Shown: in pieces, positions 44,783 through 54,558 of the stretch
Layout: each line of letters begins with the position of its first letter
Position numbering within the stretch: position 1 is the stretch's first letter
Assembly (NCBI GenBank): GCA_964017065.1
Contig: OZ024785.1
Location: 11,425,086-11,489,085 of the forward strand
Direction: 5' to 3'
DNA from: Haliclona indistincta
Taxonomy: Eukaryota; Porifera; Demospongiae; Haplosclerida; Chalinidae
Length of the DNA: 64,000 nucleotides
Made by a program: the position numbers and the translations under genes
Notes under the pieces: model-generated
Databases searched by the model: none
Seen by the model: only the letters and a program-made list of their open reading frames with translations
Told to the model about the DNA's origin: nothing

Positions 44783-45802
44783 TTGAAGTCTGTTATTGCA
44801 CTCACAGATGTTTTGTCAAAGGGTATCTGGCAGACAGTTAGAGAGTTGCAGGACCCCGAGCTGAAGCGTTTGGCTACTTATTTGCCGCAAACTGTGCTGT
44901 GCAGTAGTACTGTCATCAAGTACCTCAATGCATTCCGTCGGTGGAAGGAGTGGGCTGATACTAAGAGCGAGGTTTCGGTATTTCCCATTCAAGTAGCTCA
45001 TTTTGCTTTGTACCTCCAGCATGTGGGTCAGTCAACCCAGTCGAAGTCTGCAGCTCTAGAGGCTGTAAACGCAGTAGGATGGGTCAATCGTCTATCAGGT
45101 GAACTACCCATCGGTGCATCACCGTTCATTCAAGCGACACTCGCAGGTCTCCAGCGCCAGCTAGCTAGACCCAAAGTAAGGAAGGAACCAGTCACACCGG
45201 AGATGCTAGCAGTGCTAGTTGACAGCCTTGGTTCGTCGCCGTCGCTGACCGAAGTGCGGCTAGCAGCTATGGCCCTCTTATCTTTTGCGGCTTTTTTACG
45301 CTATGACGAACTGGCGAAGTTAAGGTGCTGTGACCTAGATTTTTCAGAGGAACGTCTAGCTGTCAAAATTCGATCCAGTAAGACGGATCAATTTAGGCAA
45401 GGCGACACTGTCCTTGTTGCCAGGACACGGTCAGGTACTTGCCCAGTCGCTATGGTCGAACGATATGTATCAATGGCAAGCATTTCGCTTAGCTCCGACC
45501 TTCAGTTATTCCGTGGGATTGTGCATACAAAAGCAGGAGAGAGGCTAAGAGCTTCTGGGTCTCTGAGCTATACTAGAGTGAGGGAGCTTTTCTTGGCCAA
45601 GTTGACATCATTGGGTTTCGACGCAAAACAATTTGGCTTGCACAGCCTCAGGTCTGGGGGAGCATCGGCAGCTGCAAACGCCGGAGTACCGGATAGGCTG
45701 TTTAAGCGCCATGGCCGTTGGCGTTCAGAGACAGCTAAGGACGGCTATGTCAAGGATTCTGTCTCGGATTTATTGTCTGTTTCAAAAAGTCTGGACATCT
45801 GA
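44783..45802 (+). CDS. Tyrosine recombinase of the Ngaro-like element
   Basis: About 339 codons to TGA 45800-45802. Catalytic set in order: Arg in FLRYDELAKL (about residue 173), Lys in RSSKTDQFR (200), HSLRSGG giving H-x2-R (287/290), HGRW (310-313) and the nucleophile Tyr in AKDGYVKDS (322). The N-terminal SAM-like region (VIKYLNAFRRWKEWADTKSE) matches phage-integrase-type core-binding domains. No in-frame ATG occurs before about residue 141, whereas a good splice acceptor (TTGCACTCACAG at 44793-44804) sits at the start, so it is probably expressed by splicing. It would cut and join the circular DNA at the B-A junction. Confidence 0.9.
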   Translation: MKSVIALTDVLSKGIWQTVRELQDPELKRLATYLPQTVLCSSTVIKYLNAFRRWKEWADTKSEVSVFPIQVAHFALYLQHVGQSTQSKSAALEAVNAVGWVNRLSGELPIGASPFIQATLAGLQRQLARPKVRKEPVTPEMLAVLVDSLGSSPSLTEVRLAAMALLSFAAFLRYDELAKLRCCDLDFSEERLAVKIRSSKTDQFRQGDTVLVARTRSGTCPVAMVERYVSMASISLSSDLQLFRGIVHTKAGERLRASGSLSYTRVRELFLAKLTSLGFDAKQFGLHSLRSGGASAAANAGVPDRLFKRHGRWRSETAKDGYVKDSVSDLLSVSKSLDI

Positions 45803-45862
45803 CGCTCAGCTGCTCATTTTTGTCGTGTTTGTTGTTGTGCCGCCCTCTCTTTGAGAACCCTA

Positions 45863-45986
45863 TGTGTGCTTGTGTTGTCAAGTAGAACATTGTGGCGTGC
45901 ACAGCAGGCCTTGAAACGCAATGAGTCATACAAGCGTTTGGTAGTGGGTGGTGCTTGCATGCATGCAAGGTGTGCATGTTCGGGAG
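45863..45986 (+). repeat. Split direct repeat B1
   Basis: Identical over 124 bp to 46605-46728 and directly abuts A2. Starts 60 bp after the recombinase stop. Confidence 0.95.
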
Positions 45987-46163
45987 ATATATTTTCCTGT
46001 CGGTTGACGTAGGAATTAGACGGGAAATATGCTCCCGAAATTTGTAAGATAAATTGCATGGTGTAGTAGGTGACACGTGTCTGTTGTAGTATTTAAACTA
46101 GACACGTGAAGTAGTTGAGCATTCCTAGGTTTTGTGCACTACACAATCAATCTAGTTTTTTCT
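45987..46163 (+). repeat. Split direct repeat A2
   Basis: Identical to A1 (40887-41063). Confidence 0.95.
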
Positions 46164-46604
46164 GCCCTCCCGCCCATCCCATAAGTAATCCTGAATATGA
46201 ATAGTAATATTATTGATGATAAAATAATTATTATTTATTTTTTCTCAACTAAGTCAACCAGACGAGTCAAGGAGAGGCCTTGGACACTATAACAAAAGAA
46301 CTCTATGTGTGCATTGTGTGTATGCATTGTGTGTGTGCATGCACATCTACTATGAGAATTGTGATTATGTTTTATTGCTAGGCAACTTGTCCAGAGAAGC
46401 GATGAAGAGGAACTTGAACTGTATATAGCCTAGCTATGTGATGTGATTGAGCTGTGTTTATGGTAATGGGTTTTCCCAGAGCTTTTCCAAAAAGCTTAAG
46501 TTTCTCTCTGGGTTTTTCCCTTGGTTAGCAATGGGCCTTGCTAACCATAAATCTTGGTGCATATTAGGCAGGCCCCAGCTCAATGAAGTATGTGTTTGTG
46601 TTGT

Positions 46605-46728
46605 TGTGTGCTTGTGTTGTCAAGTAGAACATTGTGGCGTGCACAGCAGGCCTTGAAACGCAATGAGTCATACAAGCGTTTGGTAGTGGGTGGTGCTTGC
46701 ATGCATGCAAGGTGTGCATGTTCGGGAG
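46605..46728 (+). repeat. Split direct repeat B2 (right end)
   Basis: Identical to B1; marks the right edge of the element. The 441 bp before it (46164-46604) hold no ORF of note; they include an inverted ggttttcccagagcttttcc-type repeat and an ATTATT-rich stretch. Confidence 0.92.
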
Positions 46729-47164
46729 GCCATATTCTCTTCAATTCGCTCATTTTCAAATTCAAGTCACCTGAGGGCTAAATTTCAAATGACAAACTTC
46801 TCCGAATGATACATCCGAAGCAGTATGATTGCCAAACTTGTGAGAATAAAAAAGATCGACAGCAACAAGCTCCACCTGGATAACCACATTGGCAACAACA
46901 AGAGTCAGCTTGATTGAACCAGGTTAACTATTTCTTTACAATATTTTTATCTCACTGATTTTGACACTACTTTAATCATACCGGCTCAGACATAATTATG
47001 CACCAAGGTGTGAGTCCTAATTGTCACATCGATACAAAAAAACTCTTCCTTCATAACAGACATGTGTACTGATTCTGCAATGATGGGCAGTACTGGTTAT
47101 AATTATTGGAGGAGAATTCTACTATGTGCTAGCTACCTAACAATATAAAGGTGATAAACAGGCA

Positions 47165-47911
47165 AGAGGTCAGAAGGAAAATCAAGCTGCTTCCAATGTT
47201 GTTGATGCTGGTAGTCTGAGACAAGCTGTGTGTCAGTACTTGTCACGTTTTGGTGATTTCTATAGTGACTTTGTGCATCAGTCAGTATCTAGCAGTGATG
47301 GGTATAATGCTGACAATGAACCACCTGATGAGGAAGATGCTTACATTGAGTCCATTACAGACCCTGTAGTACAGCAAGACCTGCGCTAGCCTAGTACCTA
47401 GTCGTTAAATTAACGCCTAGTATCAAATGCACACGCATGCGCGAACAAAATGGGCGGGACAGCTATAGCATGCTTTCACATTGTGCCAGTATGGACATCT
47501 TATCAACCGTGGATACTCGTAGCTTCAGGATTGTATGTCCAAGTTTGCTGCCAACTACTTCTTGTCGTTCGTTAGTATTCGACTTTCTTAGTCAGCAAAA
47601 CTGAAGCACGAGGTCAGTACACAAGTCACAAACATAAACGGAAAATATCCGGTATTACTGGAATGTCGGGAAAAATGTCGCGCATGCGTATACATTTGAA
47701 ACTAGGCGCTCTATTTGGCGCCGAGGTACTAGGCTAGACCTGCGCTATCAGAAGTATGTTAGAGGATTAAGTGAAGGTGCCTGGGTTGATAGTATTGTTA
47801 TATCAGCCATAATGTAACATGTTTGACGTGAACATTATTGTGTTCTGTGCTAATATAGATGGTACCAGTATTGCTGTGAATACTCCTATCAATGATGTAT
47901 GCGAACAGTAG
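47165..47911 (+). pseudogene. OTU-like cysteine-protease domain fragment, interrupted by a MITE
   Basis: The frame GSLRQAVCQYLSRFGDFYSD, FVHQ, then acidic, ITDPVVQQDLR is cut by the MITE at 47387-47736. It resumes YQKYVRGLSEGAWVDSIVIS, then after one extra base at about 47811 NMFDVNIIVFCANIDGTSIA. Order and wording (LR..V..YL......Y..FV, then Y....GAWGD.I.I.A....F.V.I.V) fit the central part of OTU deubiquitinase domains, between the catalytic Cys and His, neither of which I can place. The insertion, the frameshift and the missing ends make it a pseudogene. Confidence 0.55.
47387..47736. mobile_element. 350-bp Mutator-like MITE with 9-bp target duplication
   Basis: Ends TAGCCTAGTACC and GGTACTAGGCTA begin an imperfect inverted repeat of about 60 bp that runs to CGCATGCGCGA on each side. 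GACCTGCGC flanks both ends (47378-47386, 47737-47745). A 9-bp duplication with long TIRs is typical of Mutator-like elements. No coding capacity. Confidence 0.92.
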
Positions 47912-48213
47912 GGTGGTCCTTATTTTCACTATTTTGGAATTTTTCTGCTCCCACCCCCAAATCATGTTCCATTTGACAAAAATGTACTAAATATTAAGTT
48001 TGGTAAAATTCTATTGATGTTTAGAGGTTGCACAACCGCTTGGTAATTCTCTAAATTGATTTGTATTGTCAAAAGCTCAATTAATTCTCTTTTCTGTAAA
48101 CTATCACATTTTATGCTTTTTACAGCTAACTAAAATCAATAATAGGGTGGTCCTTATATTATACAGAATGCATTAAAATGAGGGTTTTTGTCTCTGTAAG
48201 GCCTCTGATTCTC

Positions 48214-48690
48214 CTATTTCATAGCTATGTCCATTTTGGTTTGGCCAGCTATTAGCGTTGACTTTCTGCTATCTTGGAACCGGCATCGTTGTTCAGATAC
48301 TACCTGCAGTAGGAACTGAAACTGTTCTTCATCATGTGTGATAAGTTGGTTAAACTCTTGTACTAGTGCCACTCCGCGTTCAGCATTGTCGTTTATCACC
48401 TTGATGTTTTTAACTATTTCCACCCCCTTGATGAAGTCCTGATGGCTGGTCCAAGTTTCAGGATGATGGTGTATGAATTCAGATGAAATACCCAACTTCT
48501 CAAAGAGTCCTCTTGTGTTCTGTGTTACAAAATCTTCTAATCGACTGTCTGGAACTAAGCGTGCTGCAATCTTAATGCGTTTTAGTGGTTCATTCTCGCC
48601 TTCTCTATTTTGCAATGACTTCACCATCTCGCATTTTGTCACTATTGAAACCTCAGGATCAAAGAAGGCGAGTCCTACCAGCTCCTCTGA
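48214..48690 (-). CDS. C-terminal exon of a repetitive transposase-like family
   Basis: On the minus strand, after a CCTTTCAG acceptor at 48691: EELVGLAFFDPEVSIVTKCE, then RLEDFVTQNTRGLFEKLGIS, VKNIKVINDNAERGVALVQE and HDEEQFQFLLQVVSEQR, ending TAG near 48216 or shortly after. The 'NDNAERGV.L...F......DEEQ.Q.LLQVV' block is a signature I associate with a multi-copy invertebrate family of RNase H-like proteins, not named here. Its upstream exons should lie to the right but the KDZ gene begins 13 bp away, so a rearrangement probably cut it. Confidence 0.55.
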   Translation of the reverse strand, partial: SEELVGLAFFDPEVSIVTKCEMVKSLQNREGENEPLKRIKIAARLVPDSRLEDFVTQNTRGLFEKLGISSEFIHHHPETWTSHQDFIKGVEIVKNIKVINDNAERGVALVQEFNQLITHDEEQFQFLLQVVSEQRCRFQDSRKSTLIAGQTKMDIAMK

Positions 48691-48702
48691 AAGGTACCAT
48701 AG

Positions 48703-50622
48703 GTGAAGACAGCGTGTGCTTGGGAATCAATTAGAATGAGCTTACTGCAATGTACTGTTAAAAGCTTCACAATGCCTGGTGGTCAACTATGTATCTACTG
48801 TTCATCAATTGCATCTACAAGATGTCTCCATTGTGGTCCACGTGTATTCTACTGCCCAAAATGCTGTTTTGAAGTCCACAGTAAAGTCAACCTGTTTCAC
48901 ACTCCTGAGGTTTTTGAGGTACAAATTATTTTTTTTGATAGTTGTAGCCTTTTTGTTGAGGCTGAATAATTTAGAGCAAAGATAATACTATTCGCCTTAT
49001 ATTAAATTCAGGATGGTGTTTTCAAGCCTTGTTGTGTACCAGAAAGAGTAATTGATGTTTTGGTTCCTCATGATTGTAAAAAGCAGCAAATAAAACTATT
49101 CTGCATTGCTGAGGAAGGTATATTTAGCTATGTGCTCAGTTGAAGTATAATTTATTACTTGCTTAAAGGTGCTGTACATCAGGTTAACATCATTACTTGC
49201 TGTTGTGAGCCACTCACTACCACTTTGGTTCGTGCTAGACTGTGGCCGGGTTCTCCACACAATCCAAGAATTGTCTTTAGCTTTGAGTTTCTTGACTGGG
49301 CTGAAGCATTGATGCTTGAATGTCAGGTGGCTCTTAAAGATCTTTGCAAAGCTATCAATCAAAAAATCAAATGTCAAATATACAAGGTAAATTACAGTTT
49401 ATAATTGCATACATTGAGCTGATACCGCGTGCTCATTATTTTGTCTCTTAGCAAAAAGACATTTATCAATGCCTAGTTGACTGCTTTGAAGAATACAGGT
49501 AATGTATATACACACGTATTATTACTGTTGTCTTTAGCTGCATGACATATGAAGGTTCATGAAACAGCAACTATCAACTTTAAGCTTTATCTCAGATGAA
49601 CTAAACCCCGGGAATGTTTGCCCAGCTTGCCCAATGGTAGATACGAATTGCTTATACTGGGTCACTATAATGACTGTTGATGAATATGTTGAAGCTGAGT
49701 CTCTTAGGAAGGTGAAGGTGCCAAAGGTGAATTGAACAAAATAATGCTCAACTTACACAATAATTACTATAACTTTTCTATCACAGGCATGTAATGATTT
49801 TCTAGCGGGTGACTCCGTCAGATCTGCCAATAGGTTTAAAGCACTAGATGAAACTGCTGTGTTTGGTTGTGCATGTCGACATGAATTCCCGCTTTTGTTT
49901 AACAATCTTAAGCATGGTGAAAGGTGCACTAAAAGAGAATACGTATAATTAAGAATTTTAATTAATTATTATTAATTGCCTAATGAACATAGACTTTCAT
50001 ATTCTGTAATCACTCTGAACAAACTGATCGAGAAATTTTCTGGTTCAAGTGATGCTCAAGTCTTTCTACTTTATGATGTGGCATGTTCTCTTGAAAAATA
50101 TCTGCAGGTGTATAATTATAATAATTATGTTGTGCATTCTTAATTTCATCTGAGAATTTGTTACAGAATCGTGACAGAAATGATATTCTGTCATGTACAA
50201 CCCTTGCTATACCAGTTTTTCATGCATATGGTCATAAGCCTGAATGTCAGGTTTGTTTGTTTGATTTTAACTGATTTTTATGACGTATTATGCATCCATG
50301 TGTTTACAGCTACTCTACAGTCCGTTACGATGCAAAGGAATTGGACTGTCTGATGGAGAAGTAATGGAGCACCTGTGGTCATATCTTCGCCGTTTTTCTA
50401 GAATGTCTAAAGAGATGAGACCATCACATAGAATTGATGTTCTAACTAGTGCATTACTTTACTACGGCGAACAAGCAAAACTGAGATTCTGTAAGTACAG
50501 CATTAATAGTCAGCAATTACACAATGAATAATGTATAGTCCGTCTCATCTTACAACGTTGGAGACATGCTAATGAAGTGCAGCAAGAAGCAAACAGTAGT
50601 CTCAACAAGTTGATGTCTTTGC
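48703..50622 (+). CDS. KDZ-type transposase gene (Kyakuja-Dileera-Zisupton), multi-exon
   Basis: Exons with agreeing phases: 48703-48918, 49012-49117, 49169-49386, 49452-49498, 49555-49726, 49787-49923, 49993-50107, 50167-50250, 50310-50490, 50539-50622; later exons (near 50681-50757, 50821-50880) are uncertain. The first exon has the CxC2-like cysteine cluster of KDZ proteins (CIYCSSIASTRCLHCGPRVF, YCPKC). The core has KALDETAVFGCACRHEFPLL, LLYDVACSLEKYL, FHAYGHKPECQ and GIGLSDGEVMEHLWSYLRRF, the conserved order of KDZ transposases with the late acidic residues in DGEVME. No stop interrupts these ten exons. No terminal repeats were identified, so it may be a partial element or a domesticated copy. 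Confidence 0.8.
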
Positions 50623-51160
50623 GTGAGAATATTTAGTTTATAGATGCACAGATAGCTAAATTGCCATCTTTGCTTTTAGTGAACAAGGAGATATTGAACA
50701 GCTAATGCAGGAAGAGATAGCTATATGCACGTCAAAGAAGCATACACCAAAAGGTTAACATAATAGTTATATAACTGTCTATGTATAATTTATATTTTTC
50801 ATGCTTGCTATGTCATACAGCAACAACAGACACTAAGGAATATGAATACTTTTTGACTCTCCAAACTTTGTATGGGCTAAGGTATAGTTTCCTGCAGCCA
50901 TCTAGCAACACCATCCTAGTATTGGTATCATATCGTGCTAGAATATTCACCACAATGTTACCAATAGCCCATTGCCCTGTTACACCTGCTATTGCAATTC
51001 TGCCATCTTTATTGTGGCCTAAGCGGAGGGAGAATACTGCATCCCTCAAGGTGATTACATTCGGAACAAGTCTAAATTTTAGTGGAACAGAGTAGAGATC
51101 AATATGATATTTGGACGGGCTGCAGTACGTAACGGGTAAAATCAACGGGTAGCCAGCAAA

Positions 51161-51349
51161 TTGCACCTGACTTGTAGCGTTCACAAAGCTCTTGATCCAC
51201 GTATTGCTGGGACGGCCGACTTGACAAAGAGTCAAGTCAAGACATGGTTTCAAAACAGGCGTTCACTGTATCGCAGAAAAGGACACTGCATCACAGGACA
51301 ACTCACTGTCACTGTTTTGCTGCCATCAAAGATTGTAACAAATGAATAG
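51161..51349 (+). pseudogene. Homeodomain helix-3 remnant
   Basis: DLTKSQVKTWFQNRRSLYRR (about 51219-51278) is the third helix of an ANTP/NK-type homeodomain, with Gln50, Trp48, Phe49, Asn51 and Arg53 all present. Only a vague second helix precedes it (ALDPRIAGTA). No helix 1, splice acceptor or partner exon was found. A chance match is unlikely at this length. Confidence 0.6.
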
Positions 51350-51477
51350 TTGCACCATTACACAGTAATGACTATTACAAAATGTACAAGTCCTGTTATC
51401 TTTTATCTTTACTCTTAGTCCACCCTTTATTATCATGATCACTTAATCAACTACAACATCACATCAACATCAACTAG

Positions 51478-51560
51478 CATCACAGGACATCACAGGACAA
51501 TCACAGGACATCACATCACAGGACATCACAGGACAATACACCATGCATCACAGGACGACT
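51478..51560. repeat. Short tandem repeat (acatcacagg)n
   Basis: About eight copies of acatcacagg/acaatcacagg, in a stretch also rich in catcaacatcaac. Non-coding. Confidence 0.85.
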
Positions 51561-52239
51561 CACTGTTATATACTCACTGTTATTATATTATACTCTCTAT
51601 ATATACTCACTGTTTTATGCATGTCTACAGTGCTTCTAGTCTAGAGAGGCCACTTTTATGTTTTTGTGGTCAGCAAGAATGTTTTTGTTGTAAAAATGTT
51701 ATTTTCAATGCAATAAAGCTGAAATCTTGTCTGAATGTCCTTATATCTGTGCTAATAAAGTCTTGCAAGTTTGAATAGTTTCTGTTGTCTGTGAACAATT
51801 TTGTTGCTGCTGAAGTACCAGGTGGTGAGTTTCGGCTAGTGGGAAATGTGTTAGGGCCAGGAATAGAGTATTGAGCTGAGTTAAGAAAATTCCCTCAACA
51901 GGATGATTAAATGATAGTTCAGTTTTCATCTCAGCAAGTTTGGTAGCTTAAGTATCATGCATAGTGTTGTATGAGCCAGAAATACACCAAAAATCAGTTA
52001 TTTTTAGTGGTAAAAGTGTTAGGGCTGTAATCAGAGAATCTTTGAGAATTAAGCTTTTGCATTAGATAGCCGGATACCTATAGTTAATGTAGAATTAAAC
52101 AGTAGGAGCGTAGATTTCTCTCCGCATTTGTTACGATGCTTTTTGTCAGCAATTTTCAATTCTCTTGAAATGAGTGACTTCACACATTAAACTACTGCCA
52201 CTTGTCTACGTCATACACGCGCGCTTCTTTCCCGCCAAA

Positions 52240-52533
52240 ATGGCAGCTAGGCCCTCTCGACGAGTTTTGGCTTCCTTTTTGTCCCAGGCGCGCGGAATCA
52301 AGTTCTACCAAGTTCAGACATCATCTATTGTTGTGGGAGATCTTGTTTCTATAAAGTTGGATCCAAACGCTTGGGATAACAACTGTATTAGTTTGTGGAC
52401 TCGGTCCGCTCATGAGTCTAGAATGCTTGGTCATCTCGCAAAGGAAACAGCAGCTCTCTTGGCTCTCTTGGCTTCAGTCAACTGCTTCCTCGCCTGGAAA
52501 ATGTTTGTAATCATTAAAGTATTAGTACAATAG
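52240..52533 (+). CDS. HIRAN-domain protein exon (97 aa)
   Basis: ATG 52240 opens MAARPSRRVLASFLSQARGI, KFYQVQTSSIVVGDLVSIKL and DPNAWDNNCISLWT...RMLGHLAKETAALLALLA, ending TAG. The order (G-I-K-F-Y, then V-G-D-L-V-x-L, a 'P.. .D.N.I' block and LGHLA.E.A..LA) fits the HIRAN domain of HLTF/Rad5 proteins, which binds 3' DNA ends; stand-alone HIRAN proteins exist. The usual REPxNPYDxNAI is degenerate here (DPNAWDNNCI). Downstream exons are possible but not found. Confidence 0.6.
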   Translation: MAARPSRRVLASFLSQARGIKFYQVQTSSIVVGDLVSIKLDPNAWDNNCISLWTRSAHESRMLGHLAKETAALLALLASVNCFLAWKMFVIIKVLVQ

Positions 52534-52539
52534 ATGACT

Positions 52540-53640
52540 GTGAGTTTGCAAATAGGTTATGCGTGTCAACCTGTTTCATTAAGCTTTGACAAAACCAGTT
52601 AGTGAACAATCCTCCCTTCAGGTAAAAGTTTTCAGTAATAATTTTTCAAACATTTAATTTATTTCTTCAAAAAACACCATACAATTACAATTAATTAATT
52701 TAACTATACTAGAGGGGCCAATACTGGCGTGGCACGATCGATTTCCTCCTAGTAAATCCTAAGTGTTAAAATCACAATGCATAATGTATAAACACTCGAA
52801 TCATTATACTTACAATGGAGCAGAGGCGTGCTTGTTTAACTTTGCCATTTCGATCTACTATCAACCACTTATCTGCATAGCAGAAGAGCTCAGTCAATAT
52901 ATGCACAAACAAAATGAAACCAAATTATGCACGTAAGTTTGCTAGCTGTACTGTCTTATTCACCTGGGACCACAATAAAACAAACCATGAGTTAACTACA
53001 AGCATATCATACCTAATATGCCATGATTCAGAGTGGGCGAAGAATCCGGAGTCTCTGTAAAGCAGAACAGTTGAGCAATAAATGCACAAACAGTTATAGT
53101 ACGTTCCAGCATATATACCACAAAGCATTGTGTAACATTTGGAATCACAATAGGCCATTCCCAGTTAGAGCAAAATATGCGTGGAATGCAGTGCGTAGGC
53201 GTACTAGCGCCTATTTGGATGGGCAAGGCTAACTCTGGGGTAAGATGTGATTATGTAAGCGCTAAAAATAATACACGAATTTATATGGCGCTTATGGAGA
53301 ACGTATCGACACTTTCGAGGAGTGTGTAGCGCTCTTTGTATGCTGCACAGCTGCGTAGCTATGCTGGTTGCGAGGCTAGAAATCTCAGAGATCCACTTTG
53401 CATTTTGGTACTTCATCTGAGTTACAATTGTTAATATTAAAACTGTACAAGAGCAGAATATGCATGCATTTCATGCTGTGGTATAGCATTGTTATCAAAA
53501 ATTGCGGGTTCATATTAATAAGACGCTCACACTGTTCTTAATTAGCGGCTGCATGGTTGACATTTGACATGATGGAATTTTGAACCCTTAGGCTTAATTG
53601 AGTATGCTGTCTTAATAATGAGTCTTTGTTGAATGTATTC
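52540..53640. other. Non-coding, nothing firm
   Basis: AT-rich with overlapping short frames at 52925-53232 on both strands, none with supported exon borders. Confidence 0.45.
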
Positions 53641-53644
53641 TTAT

Positions 53645-53860
53645 CTATTGTCTCTCTTCTCTTCTCCTCCTCCTCCTCCTCCGACGCTCCGCCTCCTGCT
53701 CCACCATATCTCTGATGTAGTTTTCGTACTGCAAAGATTTTAATGTTACCATTATCTTTAACAAAGGCAGTTTTTATTGACTTACGTTCTCAATTAAGGA
53801 ATACACCACCGCGTCCACATATGAGAGCAGTCGAGGTGGAACTTCATAAATGACCGTCAT
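53645..53860 (-). CDS. 52-aa Arg-rich micro-protein, paralogue of 3921-4156
   Basis: Exon 1 53860-53786 (ATG; MTVIYEVPPRLLSYVDAVVY, SLIEN, then GTAAGT-type donor GTAAGTC) and exon 2 53728-53645 (YENYIRDMVEQEAE, eight Arg, EERQ, TAG). The intron lies at the position equivalent to that in the first copy. Upstream, HNY matches YNY of the first copy, and an ATG at 53925 (MSDR, like MAER) is in another frame, so the true start may be lost or a base missing. The Arg run comes from a cct-rich microsatellite-like stretch. Confidence 0.55.
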
Positions 53861-54558
53861 GTAATTATGCGGCCGGGCGGTACTGCGGGTAGTCGACTAT
53901 TATCCCCTGCGGCACGATCAGACATTTTTGGCTGCGCAAAGGCAAACTTTAACGTAAGTAAAGAACAAGGTACCAAGCTAACCTGCACTGAAACGGTACT
54001 GCTGATACTGACACGCTAATGCAGGGCCTAGGGGCGTATTCCATTCCACGTGCGATGACGTCATAATGACACTGTACATCGTAGGCGTTTCTGCAATCTG
54101 ATTGGGCATCGTTTTAGCGCGAGTAGCTATTTTCTCCTTGAGCTTGCCTTCTCACTCACGAGTACGAATACTCACGAGTACAGATCCAAATGATTACATA
54201 TTTAGCTGAAAGAGCACCAGGAACATGATCAACATACAAGCATGTATTCACTATAGTTATGATAGTGTAGCCTAAGATGGTACAGGCGGTGAATCTCGTA
54301 CTGGACCCATTTAAAATGGCGGATACTGGGGGAAGTCCCCGTAGTGGGCGTGATTTTGGATGTCCCCTATTGAGCCATGTGCACCTCACAAGTCAGCGTG
54401 ACGCTTATGCTGCAGACGTATCATTTTTAGCAACTTTCCCAGCTCCGACTCAGACCAGGTCTCGTCAGCTGTAAATTTGGATCATATGCAGGGTACCTAT
54501 AGTGCTACTCCCTAGCTTGCTCGCTATTTTCAGCAGACGACTCTCAAATAAGCTCACC

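Larger units (their letters stand above)
40887..46728 (+). mobile_element. Ngaro-like tyrosine-recombinase retrotransposon with split direct repeats
   Basis: Repeat A (177 bp) is at 40887-41063 and again, identically, at 45987-46163. Repeat B (124 bp) is at 45863-45986 and again at 46605-46728. B1 abuts A2 exactly. The order A1 - coding - B1A2 - B2 is the split-direct-repeat architecture of Ngaro/PAT elements, which integrate through a circular intermediate by tyrosine recombinase and not by a DDE integrase. The coding part has gag-like/CCHC, reverse transcriptase, RNase H and tyrosine recombinase. A2 and B2 are separated by 441 bp (46164-46604). Perfect identity of the repeats implies recent insertion. 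Confidence 0.92.

Noticed and set aside
50813..51253. 146-aa minus-strand ORF
   Set aside because: Ordinary composition but no domain, start context or splice partner, and it overlaps the KDZ 3' region and the homeodomain remnant on the other strand. Kept as unresolved and not annotated.
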